From Diphasiastrum complanatum (lineage: Eukaryota > Streptophyta > Lycopodiopsida > Lycopodiales > Lycopodiaceae), in the NCBI GenBank assembly GCA_029204225.1, contig CM055094.1, positions 63,442,442-63,506,441 of the forward strand: 64,000 nucleotides of DNA, in the 5' to 3' direction. Both the position numbers and the translations under genes were made by a program. This document shows, piece after piece, positions 11,054-21,570 of this stretch (positions are counted from its first letter, which is position 1; each line of letters starts with the position of its first letter). Below the pieces are notes generated by a model, which saw only the letters and a program-made list of their open reading frames with translations, did no database searches and had not been told where the DNA came from.

Positions 11054-11675
11054 TTGAATGCACGAATCCTTCTATTTCGATAACCTCCTTTTGAAAGCGT
11101 TTGAATATCCTTGCAACTTTGTCGCTTTCGCTCTTATTTCTAGTCTTCTTCTTAGCCAATTCCATATCCTTCAGTAATTGTAAGTTTTCAATTCCAATAG
11201 ATTGTAAGATTGATTGCATTTGCTCTCGTTCTGATTTGATATCGATTGTTATCTTTTGTAATGATTCCTTATTTCTTTTAAGTTGTTCATTTTCCTCTAA
11301 GGTCTTTTGGAGAAGACAATCTTTATCCTGACAATAAGAGGATATCCATATTAACTCACATTCTAAAAAATGAATTTTCGTCATATAAAGTTGTTTTTCA
11401 TGGTTCTTCAATCTCTCACAATATCCTAGTAATCTAGTAGGCCTATTGCATATCCATGTAACTAAACGAGTTATTGAAGAGAATGTGGGATGTGTCAAAG
11501 TGCTTGGATCTTGAGGATATAATGTTCCATCTGTCCACAAATCCAAGTTCTTCTTTCCTTCTGCCCTATAACGAGAATGATCCTCAGTAGATATTTCAAT
11601 TCCTTTGCCTCCTCTTCTCTGAAAATGTGCCAAATCGGTAGGGATATCCAAATGTAGATGATACAATGTCGTCAT
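11054..11675 (-). CDS. First exon of an unrecognised coiled-coil protein (gene C)
   Basis: This is an open 207-codon exon with no stop. It starts MTTLYHLHL at 11675 and ends in phase 1 at a good splice donor (GTAAGC, 11048-11053). Residues about 40-85 hold EGKKNLDLW, GTLYPQDP and LLGYCERL. Residues about 115-200 are a charged coiled coil (EENEQLKRNKESLQK, SEREQMQSILQSI). The pseudogene at 13371-15497 is a paralogue: MTT-LYHLH start, EGKKHIDLW, GDLYPCNP, LLGYCQ, coiled coil, and a first exon of nearly equal length in the same phase. I do not know the family. Later exons are not visible, as copia debris lies downstream, so this copy is 3'-truncated. It is the best-preserved copy of this exon. 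Confidence 0.55.
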
Positions 11676-11819
11676 CAGAAAAAGTAATCAAGTAATCAGA
11701 TGCATCAAAGTACTAAGGATAGATTTTTCAAAACAAAATGAAATATTTATCTTTTATTATATTATATACTCTGTACCATCAATCCAATCTCCATGCTTTT
11801 CCAGCTTGATTCAAATTTG

Positions 11820-12010
11820 GAGATGTCGCTCATATTTTCATTCCAATAGGTAGTTGGTGCCCATATTTGAAGATGGCGCTCATATTTTCATTCCAATGTG
11901 AAGATGGCCTTCATATATTCATTCCAGTGGAGGGAATGAATATTTATACATTCTGCTTTTTTTTTCTGATTCGAATTTGGGGATGGTGGTCATATTCTAG
12001 ATCCAATGAG
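11820..12010. repeat. About 31-bp degenerate repeat, four copies
   Basis: The pattern GATGKCGCTCATATTTTCATT and a following CCAATG recurs near 11820, 11870, 11901 and (weaker) 11979, just upstream of the ATG of the gene at 11054-11675. Its role is unknown; the ORF reading across it is not a gene. Confidence 0.6.
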
Positions 12011-12193
12011 AAGATTTCTCTCTTCATAACTAATGGAGGGAATGTATTTTTGAATTTAGACAAGTTAGACTGTGAACAATTTAGAGTTCTTAACTGTGAC
12101 TATAGACACTATGGTTAGATCATTGGGAGGCCTCGAGAGTAATGGGGACAAGCAAATAAACAGAACTGTGTTTTTTTTTGATATTTTTCTTTA

Positions 12194-12244
12194 TCCTACA
12201 TGGCATTCCTTAAAGGGTCTTTTATTTTTTTTGGAACTCCTCTA
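12194..12244. mobile_element. Terminal fragment of the TA-flanked MITE-like family
   Basis: It reads ATTCCTTAAAGGGTCTTT, then T-rich sequence, then GGAACTCCTCTA followed by ATG. It is the inverted complement of the left terminus of the complete element at 31209-31520 (GAGGAATTCTGAATCC, AAAGACCCTTTAGGAA). The matching left end is not seen to its left. Confidence 0.5.
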
Positions 12245-12305
12245 ATGACTGTTGTTGAATTACTTGTCAGCAGATATCTAGTTGATTGCAAATGGTTGTT
12301 ATTCT

Positions 12306-13156
12306 TTATTCACGTTCGGTCCATTTTCTTAGAGAAGACTTAAGATTCTCTGATCGCTTTGCTGATGACATTACTAGTTTTAACATTTCTAATGCTAATT
12401 TTGGAACATCACGCTTATTTTCATAAGGGCCAATTAAACCCGAGAGAATGAGTCGGGTCTCGAATCCAGGGCAAAAATTATTCAAAATGGCTTTTCGGAG
12501 GACATAGTAATCCTGCATTTGGTTCAAATTACTGCAAAATGAGTACAATGAAGACAAACAAACATAACAAAAACACACAAGCTAAATTGTTGGGTCAAAC
12601 TTGCCTTGGTCCCTTCATCAATGTCTTCGGTTTGTGCAAACTGAATTCCTTTGACTTTGTACTACACATTGGCGTTTTTCCCGTCGAATCCATCTCATTC
12701 ACCTGCACACTAGGATTGTCTTCGTTGTGGGCCACAATCACTGAAAACTTATTAAGCAAAAAAATAATAGTAATTTCACTGGATAGAAACTTCCTTCCTA
12801 CACTTTCAAGATCAAAAGTTTTCAGCTAATCCTTAGTCAGCTCCAATTAATGATCGTTACCCAAGTGACTAATAAATCTGTTGCAATGAGCAATAAAGAG
12901 TCTATCTCCTTTTCATATATAACTAGGCAAGTTATATGGAATCCATATGATAGTTGATTCATGAATTTGTATGGTGGCATAAGGCTTCAAAATTTCATCT
13001 ATATACTCACTCACATACATGAATGCATCCGTATTAGCCCGTAGAGTGGCAGGCGTGTCTATTCTACCGATGAACATACAATAAATACGATTTAACTGAT
13101 TTGAAAACTGTGGGGGGGACTAGCAGATTGGCCAACTCTATTTTAGAGGACGACAT
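12306..13156 (-). pseudogene. Unrecognised three-exon gene (gene B), two small lesions
   Basis: The exons I infer on the minus strand are 13156-12861, 12740-12605 and 12531-12306. The start reads MSSSKIELANLL. Intron 1 (120 bp) has GTAACG...TTTTCAG; intron 2 (73 bp) has the strong GC-AG donor AAG|GCAAGT and ends TTTTGCAG. Both joins keep one frame, and the summed exons give about 218 codons ending SLRKWTERE-stop. Two lesions break it: one extra G in a seven-base G run at 13112-13118, and a TGA after SYI in exon 1. The product has no motif I know: a middle region with DAFMYVSEYIDEIL and a C-terminal helical part with VPKLALEMLKLV. It lies 214 bp downstream of gene A, on the same strand. It could be a recent pseudogene or an assembly error in a homopolymer. 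Confidence 0.55.
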
Positions 13157-13370
13157 TGTGATGCAACGATGAACACTAATTTACCAGCAAATTACTAGTC
13201 TAAACTATGATGGAAGAAATTTCAACAGAGCAGGAAGTGACAACAGAATGAGAACCCACACTCTTATATAGAGGGACGTGTTTTCAAAAATAGATATTAT
13301 TATAAAACAAAATAAAGCAATTTCTATTTATAACAACAATCCAATTAGTCAATAATATTTATCACAAAGG

Positions 13371-15497
13371 AATATTCGAAGTACAATCTAACATAAATTG
13401 CTTGTATTCCATCACATCAATTTCTGTTTCTTCTATAATGTTGTTTTCCAAAACATTGGATGTTGGTGGCCTCGGCATCCATCTCTTTCCAACTCAGACT
13501 CTAGAAATCCTCCATTCTTGGAGCCTTGTTTTAACATTAGAGGATTGCCATGTAGTCTTTCTAACTAAATTTGAAGGAGATCACTGAACTCAACTCTTTA
13601 GTTCTTGTGTTTTCAAAGTGTCCTCAGCCCAAAACTCCTGTAATGACTCTTCTCCATCCCTTGCATATTCCAGATAGCTAATGATCCATATGTTTTCATA
13701 AACCAAGGTCCATGAGCATAAAAGATGTGTTGTTCAAATAAAATTTATATAAGTTCAAATCTTTATTAATACATAAATAGAAAAGTAAAAAATATGCTAC
13801 ACACATACCATATAGTGAGTTATGCATGTTTCTCCCCATGAATCGATCATCAATTGAATGAATGTTTTGACTTCTCTTGCGTATGTATCCAATCTTCATC
13901 TCTCACAATCTTTTTTGTTGATAGTTTGTGACAAGGCATCAAATGCTTGCCAGACCTTAGCACGTGTACTTGCCATGCAAGAATCTGAGCCAATATTTGT
14001 TGTGCGTTGACATATTTTCTTCCAATACTCCCATTCAACACTGCTTTCGTGTATAGTATGATTTGACAATAAGTGTCTCACTTTTGCACCACCCATTGGA
14101 ACTTTTGCTGGAACATCTTGCATTTTTCCACTCATCTCAACGTCTTTGGTAAGACTCACATGGCCCCCGTGCAATCCCATATCAGATAAAATTATCTCTA
14201 GATTTCTAATGTTAACATCTGCTCTTGATTGGAGCTGCATGTTTGTTTGCAGATTTTCTATCTTAGAATCTGTTAACTAGTTCTTCGTTTCTTTACTTCT
14301 TGTTTTATAGCTTTTGCAACTTGGTATTATGCCTGTCAGCAGAGACTGTGGGCACTTCTTGAGATTATCTTTCTTGTTTGAAGACCCAGATTAGGCAGAA
14401 GGGGAAGATTATCTTTGTAGTATTGTGTCTTGCCTGTCAAAGGACATCCGGATGGGTCTCTCTTGAACTGAATGCACATGCATAATCAACCAAAATGCAA
14501 GCCAATGCGTTCAACAAATGATCTGCGTTACTGCTCAGTTGAACAACGATGGATTCCTACTTCTACTTTGCTGCAAAATGAACTGAAATCAAATCCTGAA
14601 CACTACTATACTTGCATAAATTGACAAAACAAGAAACAAGAACTAATCTACAGCATGTTAGAAGTCCAAGAATCAAGAAACCAACCAGTTTTTTGATTCT
14701 TGGACATCCCAAGAACATCAAGAACTAGAATGTTAGAGGATATGCAAGATTTATGCCACATTTCTAGCCTAGCTTGAACTTGTCGACTAGCTTTTTTGCA
14801 ATTCTCAAGCGAATTGAATCACTTGTTTCATCTTCCACAATTTAAATCAAATCTTTACCCTTCAGAAAATGTTTCATATATTTTCCGGCAGTGAAATCTT
14901 TTCCAATCATCTTTTGCAAGAACTCTTTTGTGTCCCTCATACGTCTTTTATTGGCACCACCACCTGGTGCCAAAGCTTCTAGTTTGTGTCTCTTAGTGTT
15001 CTCATTTTGTGCTTGCTGATCCATTGAGACTCTACACTTTCGTTGTAAGCCATATATTGTCCTCTAAAATATACTGATTGAAGATTGCAATTCTTCAATT
15101 TTTGCGATAGAACTAGCAAGCTCTATTTTCAAACCGTTTATCTACTGCTCCAATTTCATATTTATTCCATGTAATGACTTTAAATTGTCATTCGTGCTCA
15201 AGGTATGAATGTTTGTCGTATTTGCCAATGTCTCAGCTTGGATTTTTCAAGAATCCATTGCCTGACAATAGCCAAGGAGACCATTACCACCATCCCCAAC
15301 GAACCTTAACAAACTATGTACATCTACCAATGGATTGCAGGGGTATAAGTCACCTCTTACCCATAGGTCAATATGTTTTTTGCCTTCTAATCTTCAACAA
15401 TGCATCTCATATGGATTTAAGTTAACACCCCATGCAGCTTTGGTTGTCCCATAATCCTTCTCTAATTTCACATGTAAGTGATACAAGTGGTTGTCAT
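13371..15497 (-). pseudogene. Unrecognised coiled-coil gene (gene A), paralogue of gene C
   Basis: Inferred exons on the minus strand are 15497-14859, 14269-13809 and 13677-13371. Exon 1 shows LYHLHV, KAAWGVNLNP, EGKKHIDLW, GDLYPCNP, LLGYCQ, a coiled coil (LKIELASSIAKIEELQSS) and a basic end (KRHKLEA, ANKRRMRDTKEFLQK). It ends in phase 1 at GTAAAG, exactly as gene C does. Exon 2 (after GTTAACAG) continues the coiled coil (SKIENLQTNMQLQ) and ends VKTFIQLMIDSWGETC before donor GTATGT. Exon 3 holds RDGEESLQEFWAEDT and MPRPPTSN. It is a pseudogene: 2 extra bases after the start, four in-frame stops in exon 1, one TGA in exon 2, several TGA in exon 3, and a phase mismatch at intron 2. Function is unknown. 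Confidence 0.55.
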
Positions 15498-15876
15498 CTT
15501 GAAGATGTTGAATTTCTCAAAAGAATCTATGTAGAACTTTACAATATACCTTAATCAACTGGTGTCAAGGTTCAATGTGAACTAACCATGATATAAGCTT
15601 TATTAGGCAGTAGTTAGGACAATGAAAGGTCATCCTAGACTAACCCTACTCTAGTTGTACTTTGTAGCTTACCTATTAGTTACCTATTATAGTCTATGCG
15701 AATAACCTACAATAGTCTATGAAAATGAGACCTACATTTAGGCCTTAACTCTTACTCACCTTGTGTGGTAACCCAAGGTAAAGGTGCCACGTAGGATTGA
15801 TTAGCACTAAATTAATTAAGATTAGAAAACTTGTTTAGGCAAGGAAGAGGCCCTTTTTGAGTCCAAAAGGGCCCTA

Positions 15877-16850
15877 ATGTCAGATTCGAATATCTACTTC
15901 AAGTCAGTGCAACATTCATATATCATTATCACTTTGTATGTAGACTATACATTGCTTTTTGGCAACAGCGCCGGTCTAATAAAAGAAGCGAAGGCTATGT
16001 TATCTTCTGAATTCGACATGACTAATCTGGGCGAAGCTCATTACTGTCTAGGTATTCAGATCCAAAGAGACAAAAAACATAAGTTGATCTATATTTCTCA
16101 ACAAAGATACATTCACAATATCTTAATCGGATACAATTTGATGAATAGCAAGTTAGCTCTCTCACCAATGGATCCAGGGCTCAAGATATCAAAGGACCAG
16201 TGTCCCCAAACAATCGGAGAGAAGGAACAGATGCATGAGTTCCTATATCATTCGAAAATAGGATCTCTTATGTACACAATGATCTGTACTAGATCAGACA
16301 TAGCTTTTGGAGTCAGTTCCTTAAGTCAGTATATGACTAACCTTGGAATAACACATTGGAAGGCTCTTATCAGAGTCATGAAATATCTTTGAGCTACTAT
16401 GGACTATTGCATTTGTTATGGAACAGTCGACAACGACAAACTCAATGTCAGCGGTTTCTCAGATGCAAGTTGGACAGGAGATGTAGATATTCATAAATCC
16501 ACTTCAGGATTTACATTCTTCCTCAACAATGGTTTAGGATTTAGGGTTTTGAGCTATCAAACAGTCACAAGAAAACTTTGATAGCTCTATCTTCCACTGA
16601 ATCATAGTATATCACAGCCTCTCAAGCTACAAAGGAAGCAATATGGTTAAGAAACTTATTGTCAGATATCAGTCTGATTCAATATGCTGCGACAATCCTA
16701 TTTTGTTATAATCAAAGTGCCATCGCTTTATCAACCAATCCCAGATTTCATTCTAGGAGTAAACACATTGAAATCAAATATCACTATGTCAAAAGCAAAG
16801 TTCTTGACAAAGAGGTCGATTTGTAGTACCGTCAAACACAAGAAATGATA
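15877..16850 (+). pseudogene. Ty1/copia RT C-terminus and RNase H, plus strand
   Basis: The open part 15877-16392 reads FKSVQHSYIIITLYVDYTLLFGNS, where the catalytic YVDD is changed to YVDY, followed by MTNLGEAHYCLGIQI, PMDPGLKIS, and IGSLMYTMICTRSDIAFGVSSLSQYM. After a TGA at 16390, RNase H follows (FSDASWTGDVDIHKSTSGF) and then, with stops, ATKEAIW and HSRSKHIEIKYHYV. The element is cut off upstream of RT; 15498-15876 shows nothing recognisable. A purine-rich AAGTGGGAG leads to the LTR at 17025. Confidence 0.85.
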
Positions 16851-17024
16851 GCAAATGTTTGTGATTGTTTTGTAACTGATAGTCGTCCGATCAATAGCTT
16901 AATTGTTTGGCTTGATCATGAATTATGCAGTTTGAGGATCTTCATTACATGGGATTCATGGAGGACACACATGCATACTTTTGTTATGCATAGTTCTAGA
17001 CAATGTAAGCATTAAGTGGGAGTG

Positions 17025-17250
17025 TTAAAGTTAATGTTTACATTAGTACCCCTAATGTTATCATCTAGGTTAATTAGTGTTAGTTTGGCCATGCATGTGT
17101 GCTATTATAGGGGCCACTACTATTTATAATAAGTCATTTTTAGTCATGCATGTAGGTGGGCGCACTACAACTAGAATAGGATTTGGTTTTGCTACTTAGA
17201 AATACATTTGGGTGTTTGCTCAATATAGGTATAATAAGACAAAGAGCAAG
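17025..17250 (+). mobile_element. 3' LTR (start) of the 15.9-kb copia element
   Basis: It begins TGTTAAAG right after the purine tract AAGTGGGAG, as a copia 3' LTR does. Part of it (17148-17233) is nearly identical, inverted, to 7667-7745. The right end is not clear; I place it near 17250 where the shared sequence stops. Confidence 0.55.
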
Positions 17251-17302
17251 GCCTGATGGTAGCATGGTGGAAGGATGGCTAGTGCAAGAGTCCATGGTTT
17301 AG

Positions 17303-17596
17303 ATCACGGAGTTCCTTGCTCATAGCAATCATTCTATTCCTCATCTTTGGGATAAGAAGGATGATGAGCGTGTTGTTGGGGAGGTTCCTCAAGGAAACGG
17401 AGCGATCATGAGAATGAGTGAGTCCTTCAAAGAGAAGGTAAATAAGTTTTGCATTATTAATAGCGAGGAAATGCAAAAGTGGATGTCGATATACGAAGAG
17501 GCCAAGGCTCGTAGACAAACGCTCGAGCCACTTTCAGGAGAGGGCATAGAAGACAACCATATCCACCTGACCTCGCCCTTCTACCCAAGGACATGA
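17303..17596 (+). pseudogene. Unrecognised ORF, 97 codons open
   Basis: It is open from just after a TAG at 17300 to the stop after PFYPRT. The composition is protein-like: PHLWDKKDDERVVGEV, FKEKVNKFCIINSEEMQ, WMSIYEEAKARRQ. The INSEEMQKWMSIYEE region faintly resembles the NCxEVxPYIxEH stretch near the end of CACTA transposases, but I would not rely on that. The overlapping minus-strand and shifted ORFs to 17908 look like shadows. 17600-17939 holds nothing recognisable. Confidence 0.25.
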
Positions 17597-17939
17597 TGCT
17601 TGATTGGCTGCATGATGCCCTTAGAGAAGCCTCGACAAACAACTTTACATTCTGTTTTATACCATGGTTTATATCGAGTGGCCTTTTTTTTTCATCAGTC
17701 TCAGTATTACCCTTGGTTACCAGAGTGTCCAGAAATGCCTCTGGCTACCTGGACCCTCTTTATAACCCTCTTCATATGCCTCTCTATAACTCTCTCTATA
17801 AATGTTTCAAAAACAAGTTCAAATTTGGTAGGCCAAACACCGGACTCGAGGCTCGAGAATTCCGCTCCCCCCGCGACTCATTTTAAAAATCTTTCAAAAA
17901 AACACTAAAAAAAAGCCTTGGAAATCGCCCGTCCTTTTG

Positions 17940-18540
17940 TAGTAATTCTCACATATTCCCAATATTGATTACCTCAAAACATTCAACCCAATGGTCAAGC
18001 ACTCTTCTATTAGATTGCTACTATCGTTTGTTGCTGCAGCCATACATCAATTAGATGTACAAACTGCATTCCTCAATGGACTTATCAAAGAGGACATCTA
18101 TATGGTCCATCCAGTGGGTTATGTGCTCAATGGCAAAGAGAATATTGTTTGTAAACTCAATAAGACATTGTATGACCTGAAACAATCTTTGAGAGCCTGA
18201 TTGCATCATCATTCTCTATCGAACGAGTATTTGAACAAAGCTTTGTAGACTGTAATGTTTATTTCAAGGCCATTCAACATTCCTTTAACATCATCACACT
18301 GTATGTGGATAATACAGTATCGAATTGATAAAGATTACCAAGAGGATGTTGTCTCAAGAATTCGAGATGACAGATCTCGAAGAGGCTCATTACTGTCTCG
18401 GGATCCAAATCCATAGAGATAGAAACAAGAAACTCCTCTATGACTCAGCAAAGGCATATCTTTAATATGCTTTCTAAATTCAACTTCATGAATTGCATGC
18501 TTTATGGGTAAAGGGTCTTTCAACATGCAGTACACATGCA
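17940..18540 (+). pseudogene. Ty1/copia reverse transcriptase fragment
   Basis: It reads IRLLLSFVAAAIHQLDVQTAFLNG, then IKEDIYMVHPVGY, VCKLNKTLYDLKQS, and after frameshifts ITLYVDNT (catalytic YVDD changed to YVDN) and EDVVSRIRD-like palm sequence. This is the RT part missing from the 15.9-kb copia, but it lies downstream of it, so it is a separate fragment. 18541-18800 contains an LTR-like TATATAAACACC but no termini I can define. Confidence 0.75.
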
Positions 18541-18959
18541 TGCGAGGTTGGCATAATTAGTTAGACTGCTTCCATGTGGATTCCGTGCATGGGTAGGTAG
18601 AGTGGATTCTCTAACCTATATAAACACCTATTGGTGTCTATGGGAGTTATGGAGAGTTCTACAGTGGTATGTTGTTGGATTGGGAAGCACATCTATTGAT
18701 CGGTTTTGCCTTTCTCCCTATTGCTTGGGGGCTAGATCTATATTGATCTAGGAAAATTTTTATTGTTTGTCTTTTTTAATAGCACATATGCTGGTTGTGT
18801 TGAGAATCTAATTAATGAGGACCTTGAATGGATTCTATCAATCTACAAGAGTGAGGGCCTTGGCATTTTGCGAGTAAGTCACCTACAAGTTTTGTGAGTT
18901 TTGGTTTCGACATGCTACTAAAAAAAGTAGGTAGGTGGTGTGCTATGTTTTTTAATACA

Positions 18960-19240
18960 CTACAATTAGCATCATGCGCAAAATGCCAAACAACATGCCT
19001 TGAATTCACGATCACATTAATACTTATATCCTATTGATTAATACTATTTTTGTGGTACACAGCTTGTCAGAGATGGGGTACATTTATCTCCCTAGATAAA
19101 ACTTGAAATAACTTAGAACTAGTGAGATGTGGTTTATGCATAACCATGTTGTTGTCAATGTCCAACCTAGAATGCCAACCAGCATGTCTTGAATTCACGA
19201 TCACATTAATATTTATATCTCGTTGATCTGTATTGTTTTT
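18960..19240. repeat. Direct duplication of about 75 bp, spacing about 197 bp
   Basis: The strings CTTGAATTCACGATCACATT and a following AATAYTTATATC occur near 18996 and 19191, with related flanks (AAAATGCCAAACAACATG and GAATGCCAACCAGCATG). It looks like a degenerate tandem duplication; no gene is visible in 18800-19440. Confidence 0.7.
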
Positions 19241-19444
19241 GTTTTCTTTGTAGTATTTAGGGACAAAGTATACAAGTAAACTTCTTTCATCATGCTAAAA
19301 CGTAACGGATGGATGAGCTGAATGCCACAAGTTAAAAATTGCAAGTAACTAACACCGACAAGTTTGCAAATGGAACTCACATGTTTCATGTGGGTTCTAT
19401 TTTGGGCCATTTTAGCTTCTTAATAGCAAACTTGACTTTTCCTA

Positions 19445-20285
19445 CCTCCAATTGACGGACCATCTGTCACTGCCCGAAGAACTATGTGAGGGCTTGCAGA
19501 AGGGCATGCGTCGTCGCCAGGCCGACATCTGAACAACCGAATGGAACGCGTCAAAGCAGGGCAAAAAGTCAAGTGCGGTTTTTGCCTCGAAAGGGCCTCT
19601 GTTTGGGCTCGCGGGACTCCTGGCCCCGGACTGAAGTAGCAGACACACTCAATGGGCATCGACGAGTCATGCCAAGGTGCCACACATCCCGCCTCGTCAT
19701 GTTATCAGAAGGGTGGGCCCAAAAACCCTATTTGTGGGCCTTGTCAAGCCCTAAATTTTTGCATGAGAACCACCCTGTCCATAATAAGTTCCTGACCTCC
19801 GAATGATGGGCCGTTTATCACTCCCCGAAGAACTATCTGAGGGCTTGCAGAAGGGCATGTGTCGTTGCTAGACCAACACCAAAACAACCAAATGGAACGC
19901 ATCAAAGCAGGGCACAAAGTCAAGTGCTGTTTTTGCCCCGGAAGAGCCCTTGTTTCGGGTAGCGGGACTCCTAGCCCCGGATTGAAGTAGCAGACACACT
20001 CAATGGGCATCCATGAGTCATGCCGAGGTGCCACATGTCCCACCCCGTCATGTTATCAGAAGGATGGGCCCGAAAACCCTATTTGTGGGCCTTGTCAAGC
20101 CCTAAATTTTTGCATGAGAAACACCCTGTCCATAATAAGTTTTCGACCTCCGATTGACGGGCCGTCTGTCACTGCCCGAAGAACTATGGGAGGGCTTGTA
20201 GAAGGGCACGCGTTGCCCAGACTGAAGTAGCAGACACTCTCAATGGAGGCCTCCACGAGTCATGCCGACGTGCCACACGAGTCAT
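19445..20285. repeat. 351-bp GC-rich tandem repeat, about 2.4 copies
   Basis: The marker GAAGAACTAT falls at a constant 351-bp spacing (near 19477, 19828 and 20179), and GAGGGCTTGCAGAAGGGCA, TGAAGTAGCAGACACACTC, GTTATCAGAAGG and CCTATTTGTGGGCCTTG recur at the same spacing. Copy 3 has lost its middle: CACGCGTTGCCCAGACTG jumps straight to the GAAGTAGCAGACAC block. It is much richer in GC than its surroundings. ORFs in both strands follow from the GC content and the period being a multiple of three; I do not call them genes. Confidence 0.85.
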
Positions 20286-20299
20286 GAACTATTTGTTCA

Positions 20300-20760
20300 A
20301 ATCTCTCAACAATAGTTTTTGTGGCATTTCAATGTCTTGTTTCTACCTATACTCATAAGCAAACAAATCTCTTCACTTTCATCTCCATTTTATCCGACTT
20401 TGCCTTTTACAAGGAGAAACAAATTTTTGTTTTTGCACATCCTGTCATATGTTCATGCATGACAGTGGCACAAAAAAAATCACATTTTTGGTACTTAATA
20501 CACAACAATGCACACTACTAGTTGTTGTTGCACTTTCATTTCAATACAAAGTATAGTATTTATGCTTAGTAATGTCATATTACACAGAATTTGTCAATTT
20601 TGAGGTTAAAAATTACCAATCTAGTGGCATGCAAACACACTCAACAGAGCATGCTGATATGCTTGAGGGTCACCTTTCTCATATATACTATATGCCAAGC
20701 TTGACAAGCTCGTGAAATAGTATGGAGCTATTTTCTTAAATCTCAACAAACAATGGAGCC
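20300..20760. other. No gene recognised
   Basis: AT-rich sequence between the 351-bp repeat and the gypsy leader. Only short unsupported ORFs. Confidence 0.4.
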
Positions 20761-21560
20761 ATAAACCCCTTGAAAAAATCCCAAAAAATTCAAAACTTCA
20801 CCACAACTCTCGTAGACCCCTTTGAAGTTTCATCTCAGTAAGACCAGGACACAGAGAAGCTTGCAAGAGTTAGTTTAATGTCTGAGTGCCTGTGCGAGAG
20901 TTCCTAGTGAAAAAAAGATGGGAAAGTACCAGAGAACCCTCACAGACACCAAAATTTTCAATCCAGTGGGCAAGAACTCTCGCAGAAGATTTTGAAGTTC
21001 CATCTCAGTGAGACAAGGACACAGAAAAGCTTGCGAGAGTTAGTTTGATTTCAGTGAGCCAAAAATTGGATTAGAGTGCTAAAAAATCACTAAAAATTGA
21101 AGATCCAGCAAATCCTTCCAGTAAGAACTCTCGTAGACCCTCTCAAACGATTTAGAATGTTCATTTCCATCAGTGATGAAGCCTGGGAGAGTTAGTATTG
21201 AGATCTGGTAAAGATCAAGCCAAAATAGTGGTTCTGAACCCTCGCATACAGTGAAATTTTCACTTAGTGCAAGAGTTAACTCTCACAGAGGATTCCATAG
21301 TGAGATCTAACCCAGATCCAGCTATTGTGATCCTTGAGAGAGTTACTTCCCAAAGATCTGAGAGATATCAAGTTTTTTATCTGCAAAAATAGATAAAGAA
21401 CCCTCGCACAGCCAACCCTTGCATAAGAGAACCCTCAAGACTAGATCAGTGAGAAGATCGGCATCAGATTCAGCTACTGTCAAAATCAACGAGAAAGGGT
21501 CAGAGACTATATTGAACGGGTCAAACATCTATGATCCGAGTGCAGTGCAACCCTAACTCC
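20760..21560 (+). mobile_element. Untranslated leader or LTR-derived region of a gypsy element with a recurrent motif
   Basis: No protein is recognisable, but a motif of the type AACYCTCGYAGA, or its complement GCGAGAGTT, recurs at least a dozen times (for example 20805, 20892, 20977, 21034, 21125, 21235, 21399). It leads into the gag region at 21571. The same motif recurs after the end of pol (27600-27920), so these may be diverged LTR or leader parts of one element. I cannot define LTR termini. Confidence 0.45.
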
Positions 21561-21570
21561 CGATCATGCG

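Noticed and set aside
19420-20230. Several overlapping ORFs on both strands
   Set aside because: A GC-rich repeat with a period divisible by three keeps frames open; no codon-level or domain evidence.
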